The notes below the pieces were generated by a model, which was given only the letters and a program-made list of their open reading frames with translations, searched no databases and had not been told where the DNA came from. Shown here one piece after another: positions 51,972 to 62,184 of a stretch of 64,000 bases of DNA. Origin of the DNA: Girardinichthys multiradiatus (lineage: Eukaryota; Chordata; Actinopteri; Cyprinodontiformes; Goodeidae); the NCBI RefSeq assembly GCF_021462225.1, contig NC_061816.1, positions 13,479,390 to 13,543,389 of the forward strand, given 5' to 3'. The position numbers and the translations under genes are program-made. How positions within the stretch are numbered: the first letter of the stretch is position 1; each line of letters starts with the position of its first letter.

Positions 51972-53510
51972 TCAGAATCAGGTTTATTGTGAAGTTTTCT
52001 ATAGACAAAGTATTTGTACATTTCTCTCTCAATAATAAAGAGTATCTTTTTAAATGTACATATATACACAATTGACTTTATAATGGAATGGAATGTGAGA
52101 TCAGTCCAAGTATGCATGGTGTTGTTCTGGAACTCAGACTGTCAAGTGTTCATCAGAGAAACAGCCTGGTGGAAGAAACGGTCTCTGTGACAGCTGATTT
52201 TAGCTGACGGTGCTCTGTAGCGCTCCCTGAAGGTAAAAGCCTAAACAGTTTGTGTGCAGCCTAAACGGTTTGTGGGCAGGGTGTGTGGGGTCTGCAGAGA
52301 TTTTAACTGCCCTTTTCCTGATCCTAGACCTGTATAAGTCCTGGATAGAGGGAAGGTCAGGTCTGATGGTTCTCTCTGCAGGCCTGATTATTCGTTGCAG
52401 TCTGGACCTGTCCTGTTTTGTGGATGAGCCAAACCACACTGAGATGGACGAAGACAGGACAGACTGAATGATGGCAGTGTTGAAGATGACCAGCAGCTCC
52501 TATGGAAGGTTGTACTTCTTGAGTTGTCTCAGTAAGCAGTGTCTGCTGGGTCTTCTTACGTACACTGACTATGTGTGAGGACCATCTTAGGTTTCGAGAA
52601 ATGGGGGTTCCTAGGAACCGGATCTGGTCAACAGCAGACAGTGTAGTTGAGGATGTTGAGGGGGGTATGTGGGATTGGTGTTCTCTGAAAGTCCACCATC
52701 AGCTCCACAGTCTTGAGTGGGTTGAGTTCCAGGTGGTTCTGACCACACCAGTGTACCAGCCGATCCACCTCCTGTCTGTATGCAGACTCATCACTGTACT
52801 GGATGAGTCCAACAGTGGTGTCATCTGCAAACTTCAGGAGTTTCACAGACGGACCCACTGAGGTGTAGTCAATTGTGTAAAGGGAGAAAAAGAGTGGGGA
52901 TAGAACACACCCCTGGGGGGGCACCGGTACTGATGGTTCATCTGTGGGAAAAGATTCTCCCCAGCCTCACCTTCTGCTGCTGGTCCTTCAGGAAGCAGGT
53001 GATCCACTGACAGGTGAAAGCCGGGATTTTGAGTTGGATGAGCTTCAGAAGGAGGATGTCTGGTATGATAGTGTTGAAGCCCGAGCTGAAGTCCACAAAC
53101 AGGATCCAGGCGTACATCCCTGGGTGGTCGAGGTGTTGCAGGATGAAGTGTCCCATGTTGACTGAAGACTGCATCATCTGCCGACCTTTTTGCCCAGTGG
53201 GCAAACTGCCTGTGATGTGCTTCAACACCAGTTACTCAAAGAATTTCATGACAGACGTCAAGGCGACAGGCCTGTGGTAATTTAATCCTGTGATGGTGGG
53301 TTTCCTGGGTACTGGGATGATGGTGAATTGTTTGAAGCAGGAGGGAACCTCACACAGCTCCAGTGACTTGTTGAACATCTCAGTGAAGATGGGGGCCAGC
53401 TGGTCAGTGCAGGCTCTCAGGCATGATGGGGAGGCATTATATGGTCCTGAGGCCTTCCTTGTTTTCAAGCCCTGAAAGAGCCTATTTACATCTTCCTCTG
53501 AGATCCTAAG
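51972..53510 (-). mobile_element. CR1/Rex1-type LINE, 5'-truncated
   Basis: A minus-strand LINE ends 3' with AATAAACCTGATTCTG (51972-51988), the tail form of CR1/Rex1-type elements. The body encodes reverse transcriptase and a C-terminal segment in several frames. It is about 1.5 kb, truncated at the 5' side near 53510. A target duplication was not found. Confidence 0.85.
52200..53468 (-). pseudogene. CR1/Rex1-type reverse transcriptase remnant
   Basis: In 5'-3' order on the minus strand: KASGPYNASPSCLRACTDQL, then EVPSCFKQFTIIPVPRKP and YHRPVALTSVMKFFE (53232-53468); FVDFSSGFNTIIPDILLLKL, then FLKDQQQKVRLG (52938-53228); PPQGCVLSPLFFSLYT, KLLKFADDTTVGLIQYSDE and HWCGQNHLELNPLKTVELMV (52628-52924); WFGSSTKQDRSRLQRIIRPA and LPSIQDLYRSRIRKRA (52200-52439). 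FADD is the polymerase catalytic pair. Frames change between blocks and stops separate them, so no enzyme can be made. Confidence 0.87.
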
Positions 53511-55050
53511 TGCAGATAAGTTTCACCCACATATGTTGCCTGACTGTCATGGAAAGCACTCAATCTTTATACATACACATACTTTAGCAGTACAATGAAG
53601 TTTGTAACACTAGAACATAAAATTATCAAATTAATATTTAGGAAATGTATTTTCTATTTACTCTATTTCTATTTACTTTCAGTGTGAACTTTGTTCTTTC
53701 TGAAAGTTTTGTCATTGTAAAATCCACATAACCCCTCCTGTGAGTGAGTGTGGATGTAAATGTGTGCCATCTGCCCTCTCTTTTTCCATTTAAATGTATC
53801 ATTACAGTATTTGCAGCGGTTGAAAAGCTTTTTTAAATGATTAATGACCTTTAAAGATGTTGATTGTCTTGAGGACTAAATATTGTTATACTTCCCCTTG
53901 TGGCAGTGTTTACTGCCCAGAATAAATGGCAATAAGGCAACACACTTGCCTTTTTTTCCCCCAATATCAGTGCATGTGGCCTAGCACAAGTTTAGTGTTG
54001 ACAATTGTTTCCTTCATTTCAGTTGAGTTTATGAATTTAGTTTTGGTAGGCAAAGCTGATTTTTATTCATAGACAAACATTTTAAACTACATTAGCTTTT
54101 CATGTAGTAAAATAACATCAGATCTATAGGGGTAATATCCACGAATCAATTAGTCAGTTGTTACTTGTTCAATCCTGTCATGCTGGGGTTTGTACTGCTT
54201 TAGTATTAGCAGTGATTCCGAGTAATTGTCTCTAAATCCATGGGCTGCTTCTCTCCAAGAAAATTTTACCTTCAAATGCACGGTCAATTTTCCTTTCATG
54301 ATCGGTATTGGACGACATTGAAACAAACAAAAGGTATGAAAACAGCGCACGTCAAGCTGCAGCTAATGAAACCCAGAACAAATGACGCCTAACAAGCACT
54401 CACTGCTGCTCAGAGTGATTAAATGCTGAGAGCGCCGACCACAAACTGAAAGCAACTCAGAAAAGTGTGTTATCTACTTTTTAATAACCTCTTTTTTCTT
54501 TCACTCTTAAAAAATATATATGGAGGTTAGCTTGTTGCATTATGACAAGATAAATTAGACCAGCAGTCTGCACATTTAGCCTTCAGCGGAACTACTTTTA
54601 GGTTCAACTCACTAAGATTTTCTGAATAATCCATGTTTATAGTTCAGCACTTAAAATTCAAAGCTAAATTCACACATCCCGACATGAAAAAATAATTCAC
54701 ATACCTTTCTTTTTTCGTAAACAATGTCCTTAATTAACAGCGGGTAAAGGTTGGTTGAAACCTTCATTAATCAGCAGGACTCTAAATAATATGATATAAG
54801 TCATATTTGCAATTTTTGTCTCAGCCATATTTACATTGGTACTAATATCATTTAAATGGTCTCTGATAAACCCCAAATAAAGCTGAACAGTTCTAGTCTG
54901 GGCTGATTCTGACCCAAAAGCCATGGACTGCTTTCAAAGTGTCACATCATCTTCTGAAGACGTGACACTTTGGTACATCTTCAGCTTGTGAGCAGAATCC
55001 TGATGGTTTTGTGAGCACTTTGAATGATGTTTCTTATCTACCTGGACCCA
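53511..55050. other. Intergenic DNA, no gene recognised
   Basis: Includes an 11-bp inverted repeat at 54935-54945/54962-54972. No coding signal. Confidence 0.4.
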
Positions 55051-55059
55051 AATCCAGTG

Positions 55060-55440
55060 GAGGAAAAAAACACCAACGCATGATGCTGCCACCTACATGA
55101 TTCACTTGGGCTATGTTTTTGTGATGGTGAGCAGTGTTGCTTTTTCACCAAACATTCATTTTGGAGCTATGGCCAAAACGTTCAACATTGGTTACATCAC
55201 ACCTCAACTTTTCCCACATTCTTTTGGGAGAATTTACAACATGTTTTTTCAAAATTTAGCCAGGGTTGGATGATTTTCTTAGTAAGAATAGGTTGTCAAC
55301 CTGCCATCCTACCCCATAGTCCAGATTTATTGTATGAGAAATACAGGATATTATTGTCACAGCCAGTACTTAGAAAAAGCAGAAATTCCTGCAGATCCTT
55401 TATTGCCACTACAATGAGTCGTGCTCAGTTCAACTTCCTT
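55060..55440 (-). mobile_element. Tc1/mariner remnant, group 8
   Basis: Plus-strand phrases GCATGATGCTGCCACC, GTGATGGTGAGCAGTGTTG, GCCAAAACGTTCAACATTGG, CTTTTGGGAGAATTTACAAC and AATTCCTGCAGATCCTTTA read as the antisense of a transposase gene of another fish Tc1 family. No ends, many changes. Confidence 0.6.
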
Positions 55441-55569
55441 AGGTAAAAACAATCCATTTAACTTCAAACTTGCCAGAAAATATAATCTCATCCTCATTAT
55501 TGGGTCTGTTGTTTTGTCTTTGTATAAACAAGGCTCCATTGATTTTGTAAAGTGTTTAGGTTGGGCCAT

Positions 55570-55715
55570 TTTGTTGGTCAATCAGGCACAGTGATACCAT
55601 GCTCATTAAAGCAGACATTGGTGCATTTGGCAGTGTGGACAGGAGTCAAGTCCTGCTGGAAAATAAAATCTACATTTTCATAAACCTTGTGAGCAGTTTC
55701 CATCATGTGTTAGAT
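55570..55715 (-). mobile_element. Tc1 remnant similar to groups 3 and 4
   Basis: CAGGCACAGTGATACCATG, GGCAGTGTGGACAGGAGTC and AAGTCCTGCTGGAAAAT match the antisense of the FQHDLAPAHS region in the group 3 element (compare 21830-21950). Short, no ends. Confidence 0.65.
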
Positions 55716-58184
55716 ATTAAGAAAAAAAACTGTTTTCAATACATATAAGCCAATCGTATGAACTGATAAGCCATACACCATTTGACTCCAGCTGTCTGTT
55801 CATTTATATGTCTTCCTTTTAGGGAGATGTAAACTTCATCATGATTCCCCACCATCTGACCTCAGCAGTGGCAAATCACTCTGACATGTTGTTAAGGTAT
55901 TGCTGAGTAAACATCACTTGTTCTGAACTTTCCAGCTGCAGGTCTTCTCAATACATGCCATTACATTGACACGGTGCTCTGTTCCCATTAACCTCTGTCT
56001 GCAAACACGTCTGCGGCAGCGGATGAGGGGAGGCTGCTTTGCATTTGAAACCCATGTTGGGCAACCAGGAGTTTGAGCATGATGAATGTTAATCAATGAT
56101 ACAGTATGTTCCAAATTGTCTAATGCATCTGCCTCTCGGCACTTGGCACATCTGTACAAATGCAGTTTGGCTTCTTCCATTTATCCGACATTCATGTGCG
56201 TCAATAAATTGGCACACAAATAATCTCAAAATGCTTGTGTACCTGTATATGATTATTTATTTAGTATACATCTTTAAGTTACCAGACAATATATTTGATA
56301 ATCTAACTTTGAAATGAAGTAAAACAATCTTTAACAGAAAAAAAGGGAGAAAACAAGTTACTTGTGCTTTAGTCTTTTGAGGATGATGTTTTACTGACTG
56401 CTTTACAAAACAATCAAGGTGTACATATTCAGTTTAAATATTTATTTTCTTTTTCCAAAATGTCATTGTTTCATCTGTTTCTTTTATTTTTGTGTACATT
56501 TAAACAATGATCAGACCTCAACATAAAATCATCATAGTTGAAATGTGACAGACAGCTACTTTATTTTTGAGCTATATTTGTGTTTAGACTTTGTTTTATC
56601 AATTCAAAGAATAAGTAATAATGAATGACCTGTCAATACCATAATTAACTATGTAATACACCATCTTCTTCATCTAAGTGGGTGGATAATTCAGCTTTAC
56701 GACTGGAACTAATGACCAACAGTTAATTGGAGCTAATACATTTTTATCCAAATTCAAAGCTGATGATGGATGATTGAATAGTTTTACACACACACCATTC
56801 ATTACATTTAGCCTTTAAGCAGATGTACAACTGTTTCCAAATCATATAAAAATGTATGTGGATCTAGATGTTGAAAATTTACCAGCTGTCAAACCTTTAA
56901 AGTAGTGTGCTTCGCTTTTGATGCTCCCCTGTTTTGTATAGTACATGTATATTAAGATGAAGAATGTCAGTGGGGTAAATAACTTTTGCTAATGTGTCAC
57001 TATTCTGATTTGTATATTTGCGTACATTTCCATATTTGATGATCAACTAACCATTTGGGGGAGTGAAAGTGTCCCGAAGTGGTCGAGTAATTTTCAGCTG
57101 AAATAATGTATGTCTAGGAGCCTGTCAGTTCAAAATTTAAGTATGCAAAGTTGGGTCGCTCTTCATCAGTGTAGAATGAGCATCGGTTTACTGTAAAATA
57201 AGATACGGTTATATTATTAGATCATTGCTGCGACATTTGCATAACACTTTCATAAACTGTTGCGTTGGCACCAATATGCAATATATTTGACATTTCAGAA
57301 CTACAACACTAATGCAGAGGAATTTTGAAGGTTGAGAAAATCTAAATGTGGAGTAAGGCAATATTAGGGTGTTGTCTTGAAAGCTGCATATATCCCTATG
57401 TCATGGAACAGAAGGCAGCTACAGCTCAGTTTTTACGACCGTGTACACAGTGTCACACGATAAACTGCTCGGTGGGAAAAAGCCTCCAAATTGAACTGTT
57501 TTATATGTGTTCACACTGCTCCAAGCAACCAGTTGCAAGGATGAGCAGTGTCACTGCCACTCTGTGCCACAATGACAGGTGTATTTCCCTTCTTAGCCCC
57601 TAGTCTGGTTTAATGGCCTCATATACTGCTTTCTTTTCTTTTTGTTTTTCCAAAGTTACTTGGCAAATTAGCTCTTCATCCTCAACGTCATGGCAGAAAG
57701 TGTGGAAAATGCATTATTTAGGCATCAGAAATATGAAAATTGGTACACTAATTTATGAAACCTTAAACATCTGAGTACAGTGTGAGGAGAATCCATGTCC
57801 ACGCTGCTCTCCAAACTGAGATAGTTGTCTGTTGCCATTACCACATCAACTACTACGTACACAACACAACAACTTTTTGAAAGTTAGGAGAAAAAACAAA
57901 CTGTACACAAAAATAAAATAAAATTAAACATCCCTTTAACATGATCTTATTTTTCCATCTCCTAATGTCCAAGAAGCAGACAGAATTGCATAAGAAATCA
58001 ATGTGACTCATTGGTCAGCAATGTCTCTTCTACTGCCGGCAGTCAGTCTTCTTGGTACCTTTTGAACTGGTTAGTAGGTGGTGGTATTCTCCACAACTTT
58101 CATTACTGTATTGGGTTTTAAATCATTCACCACAGCTGAAACTAGAAGTTTATGTAAATTTTTCTTTCTTTAATTTTGTGGCAC
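55716..58184. other. Intergenic DNA, no gene recognised
   Basis: An 88-codon minus-strand frame at 55914-56180 has scattered cysteines (CAKC) but no known domain or splice context. The rest is A+T-rich without repeat ends. Confidence 0.4.
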
Positions 58185-58356
58185 TAGGGGCCTTTATTTT
58201 GTAAGTTGACCAGCAGGAACTCGGGTGGAGTGAGAGCGAGAGGCATCCAGACATGCAGCAAAGGTCAACAGGCCAGGACTCGAACTTATGATGGCTGCAT
58301 CAAGGACTGTAGCTTCTGGGTTGCGTGCTCTACCCCTGTGCCACCGCCGCGCCCCC
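58185..58356 (-). repeat. tRNA-derived SINE
   Basis: The minus strand begins GGGGGCGCGGCGGTGGCACA. TGGCACAGGGG (58333-58343) fits the RNA polymerase III A box TRGYNNARNNG. AGTTCGAGTCC (58276-58286) fits the B box GWTCRANNC region, about 50 bases downstream as in tRNA-type promoters. A tRNA-unrelated body with GACCTTTGCTGCATGTCTGG follows, ending ATAAAGGCCCCTAGTGCC. Composition differs sharply from its A+T-rich surroundings. No target duplication was identified. Confidence 0.82.
58276..58343 (-). promoter_or_regulatory. Internal Pol III promoter (A and B boxes) of SINE
   Basis: A box TGGCACAGGGG at 58333-58343 and B box AGTTCGAGTCC at 58276-58286, minus strand. Their spacing suits TFIIIC binding. 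Whether the copy is transcribed is not known. Confidence 0.7.
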
Positions 58357-59849
58357 ATAGATTTTATAATAATACATACAGTACAACCTTTTTTCCTCAC
58401 TATCTGACCGTAAATCAAACTAAACATTTAATGTTTTATGTCAACTAGGATTACCAAAAAGTCCCTTTCAAAGTAACAAACTATATCAATATGCACCATT
58501 TGATATCCAGTAAGACTTAACAAAGACCTCTGTAAAATAAAAAAAAGCAATCTTTTGAAATTCATAGATCATGCAACAACTTGTAATAACACCGACTTGC
58601 TTAAAGTTTATGTAATATAGTGTTTAAATAAATAAAAAATTAAAAAAAAGTAGAGAATCATTTTTCAAACCAGTGTGTTGATAGAAATGGACACACTGAT
58701 GAAACGGTGTGAAATGTGTAGTTATCCATCTTGCTGCGTTCTCGGTCCTCTTGTTTCTCCCTGCATTTATCATGCAGACTGATGTGACATACACAAATTA
58801 GATTTGACATGTTTGAAAAACACATAAGAGACAAGCTGATAGTGGCTCAACAGTCGGCGCCTGGGTCAAAATATGAGGGGTTATTTTACTGCCTCTCATT
58901 AGTGGTAACTGTAGCTGCCAGTTGTCGTGGAGGTGTGGCAGACAGAGGATAATCTTTACAATTCATTTAAATACACTTTCAAGACTTGGAAGTAACCAGA
59001 CAGATTGTTGATGAAGTTCGTGGGTGGCTTTTTCAAAGATCCAAGTAACGTAATTAGATTTATTTGGAGCTTCTTTAAAAAAAATAAAAAATAAAGCTAT
59101 ATTTTTAACCACCAATCCAATATTTTGGGGACAATGGCTATGAGATCTACCTTTACTTTCTGTGATGCAACATAAGGTATTCACCCCCAGTACTATATTC
59201 AATGGGATGACAGTATTCTATATTAGGGTAGAGCTTAGTGTTAGTGTCACACAGACCATGGTTGGCAGATGTAAACATTTAGAACATGTTCTCCCTCTGC
59301 TCAAAGCTGGAGAGATGGAGTGACCCGTTGGCCATTTTGGAAAGCACTCAAACAACTAGCAGCAGTGAATGGCAGGTCCAAGGGGAGTTTAACTCCTGCC
59401 TAGCAGCATAAACATTTTATAACTTTTACTTTCCTTTTTTTTCCACGTAACCCTGACCACTTTCGAAAAATTATGTGGGGAGACAGTAGGTCCCAAAGCT
59501 TTAAATGGTACAAAGTCAACTGACATTCAGTCTCGGATCAGAAGTCAAATGCATCACTAGCGTTTTATGTCAGTATAAATTAATGCTTCTCTCTGAGTTT
59601 GCTTTTCACAAAGACATTTTAGAAAACAGCTGTCGAAAAGACAAGGCTACAAAGCAGAACAACAAAAATGTGTGTAGCATGCATGATAAATGAGCCAGTC
59701 ACTAAAATCACCCTTCTAAACTGATTTTATTTTTGTCTTTAATGACTGAACTTAATTTTAGCACTCTCAAGATATTTAAATAAGGTAACTTAAAGCAGTT
59801 CTGCAGCAGGAGTATATGATTACAATTTTAAACAGGATTTTGAGATGTA
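58357..59849. other. Intergenic DNA, no gene recognised
   Basis: No recognisable coding, RNA or repeat features. Confidence 0.4.
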
Positions 59850-60330
59850 AATTGTTTGCAATTGAGTTTAGACAGTTTCTAAAGTTACACTTGTAAAGAG
59901 TGGAAAGACTATGGCACAACTGCAAACATACTAAGACCCATTACCTCTTCCATCTATAATGGCAGACTGGGCAGGGAGAAAATTAATCAGAGAAACAGCC
60001 AAAAGGCTTGTTGAATCTCTGAACAAGGTTCAAAGATCCACAGATGGCAGAATCTTTTTGCGAAGACAACTATTTCTGTACCTCAAAAATAATCTTCTTT
60101 TGAAAAAGTGGCCAAAGTCACAAGAAGAAAACGATTATTAAAGGAAAACTGTAAGAACTTGTGTTTGAAGTTTGCCACAAAGAATGTGGGCATTCAGCAA
60201 GCATGTGGCAGACGTTGGTGTCATTGAATGCTATGTATGGCACAGAACTAATGCCATACAGTGGCATTAGTTCTGTTTAATGTGGAGATGGCAATTTCAT
60301 GTTGTGGTGATGCTGTTTTTTAAGCACATG
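59850..60330 (+). mobile_element. Tc1 group 5 remnant
   Basis: Plus-strand text follows a Tc1 transposase gene: GACTATGGCACAACTGCAAA, GGGCAGGGAGAAAATTAATC, AGATCCACAGATGGCAGAAT, GAAGTTTGCCACAAAG and AAGCATGTGGCAGACG. A 60-codon frame (59959-60141) is chance-open. It ends before the catalytic centre. A short perfect repeat (GCACAGAACTAATGCCATAC, then GCATTAGTTCTG) at 60239-60277 forms an inverted pair. Confidence 0.68.
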
Positions 60331-60554
60331 GAAGCCCATCCTTCTAGGAGCATTCCAAGTCAAATGGAAATCTAAGAACCGCTCATCTCTTCTGAGTCAA
60401 TAGTCTATTGTTTGGTTTGAGCTGTTTTCTTGGTCACCGGAAACATGATGAGACCACCTTTGTAATTTCTTTGGAATGAGTTTCAATTCAGGATTGTAGG
60501 TGCTGGAAAGCTGGTTCAGTGTTCATTGCTCTCTTTTGACTTGGTGACAATATA

Positions 60555-62182
60555 CAGGTCCTTCTCAAAATATTAGCATATTGTGATGAAGTTCATTATT
60601 TTCCATAATGTCATGATGAAAATTTAACATTCATATATTTTAGATTCATTGCACACTAACTGATATATTTCAGGTCTTTTATTGTCTTAATACGGATGAT
60701 TTTGGCATACAGCTCATGAAAACCCAAAATTCCTATCTCACAAAATTAGCATATCATTAAAAGGGTCTCTAAACGAGCTATGAACCTAAACATCTGAATC
60801 AACGAGTTAACTCTAAACACCTGCAAAAGATTCCTGAGGCCTTTAAAACTCCCAGCCTGGTTCATCACTCAAAACCCCAATCATGGGTAAGACTGCCGAC
60901 CTGACTGCTGTCCAGAAGGCCACTATTGACACCCTCACGCAAGAGGGTAAGACACAGAAAGAAATTTCTGAACGAATAGGCTGTTCCCAGAGTGCTGTAT
61001 CAAGGCACCTCAGTGGGAAGTCTGTGGGAAGGAAAAAGTGTGGCAGAAAACGCTGCACAACGAGAAGAGGTGACCGGACCCTGAGGAAGATTGTGGAGAA
61101 GGGCCGATTCCAGACCTTGGGGGACCTGCGGAAGCAGTGGAATGAGTCTGGACAGTGGACTGAGTCTGGAGTAGAAACATCCAGAGCCACTGTGCACAGG
61201 CGTGTGCAGGGAATGAGCCACAGGTGCTGCATTCCCCAGGTCAAGCCACTTTTGAATCAGAAACAGCGGCAGAAGCGCCTGACCTGGGCTACAGAGAAGC
61301 AGCACTGAACTGTTGCTCAGTGGTCCAAAGTACTTTTTTCAGATGAAAGCAAATTCTGCATGTCATTCGGAAATCAAGGTGCCAGAGTCTGGAGGAAGAC
61401 TGGGGAGAAGGAAATGCCAAAATGCCAGACGTCCAGTGTCAAGTACCCACAGTCAGTGATGGTCTGGGGTGCCGTGTCAGCTGCTGGTGTTGGTCCACTG
61501 TGTTTTATCAAGGGCAGGGTCAATGCAGCTAGCTATCAGGAGATTTTTGAGCACTTCATGCTTCCATCTGCTGAAAAGCTTTATGGAGATGAAGATTTCA
61601 TTTTTCAGCACAACCTGGCACCTGCTCACAGTGCCAAAACCACTGGTAAATGGTTTACTGACCATAGTATCACTGTGCTCAATTGGCCTGCCAACTCTCC
61701 TGACCTGAACCCCATAGAGAATCTGTGGGATATTGTGAAGAGAACGTTGAGAGACTCAAGACCCAACACTCTGGATGAGCTAAAGGCTGCTATCGAAGCA
61801 TCCTGGGCCTCCATAAGACCTCAGCAGTGCCACAGGATGATAGCCTCCATGCCACGCCGCATTGAAGCAGTCATTTCTGCAAAAGGACTCCCGACCAAGT
61901 ATTGAGTGCATAACTGTACATGATTATTTGAAGGTTGACATTTTTTGTATTAAAAACACTTTTCTTTTATTGGTCAGATGAAATATGTTAATTTTGTGAG
62001 ATAGGAATTTTGGGTTTTCATGAGCTGTATGCCAAAATCATTCGTATTAAGACAATAAAAGACCTGAAATATATCAGTTAGTGTGCAATGAATCTAAAAT
62101 ATATGAATGTTAAATTTTCATCATGACATTATGGAAAATAATGAACTTTATCACAATATGCTAATATTTTGAGAAGGACCTG
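60555..62182 (+). mobile_element. Tc1 group 3, second copy, near complete
   Basis: TA flanks at 60553-60554 and 62183-62184. The ends CAGGTCCTTCTCAAAA are followed by arms of about 200 bp that are nearly identical to each other and to those of 21328-22894. Length 1628 bp. It keeps the linker segment that the other copy deleted. A plus-strand transposase gene lies between the arms with one stop codon. Confidence 0.95.
60883..61905 (+). pseudogene. Tc1 group 3 transposase, one TGA, Asp to Asn
   Basis: From the ATG at 60883 (MGKTADLTAVQKATIDTL) the frame runs through the two helix-turn-helix domains and the linker VKPLLNQKQRQKRL to ATEKQH. There TGA (61306-61308) replaces the Trp codon of the sister copy. 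The same frame continues unbroken through LFSDESKF (first Asp), FQHNLAPAHS and NPIENLW (Glu) to AKGLPTKY and the stop at 61903-61905, the expected family end. The second catalytic Asp is Asn. An in-frame 18-bp tandem duplication adds six residues (NESGQW). The ATG inside 61360 is not the true start. Confidence 0.92.
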
Positions 62183-62184
62183 TA

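Noticed and set aside
55914..56180. 88-codon minus-strand frame with CAKC
   Set aside because: Only two close cysteines and no recognisable fold or splice signals.
57346..57603. 85-codon plus-strand frame with several Cys
   Set aside because: No recognised motif and no splice signals; not supported as a gene.
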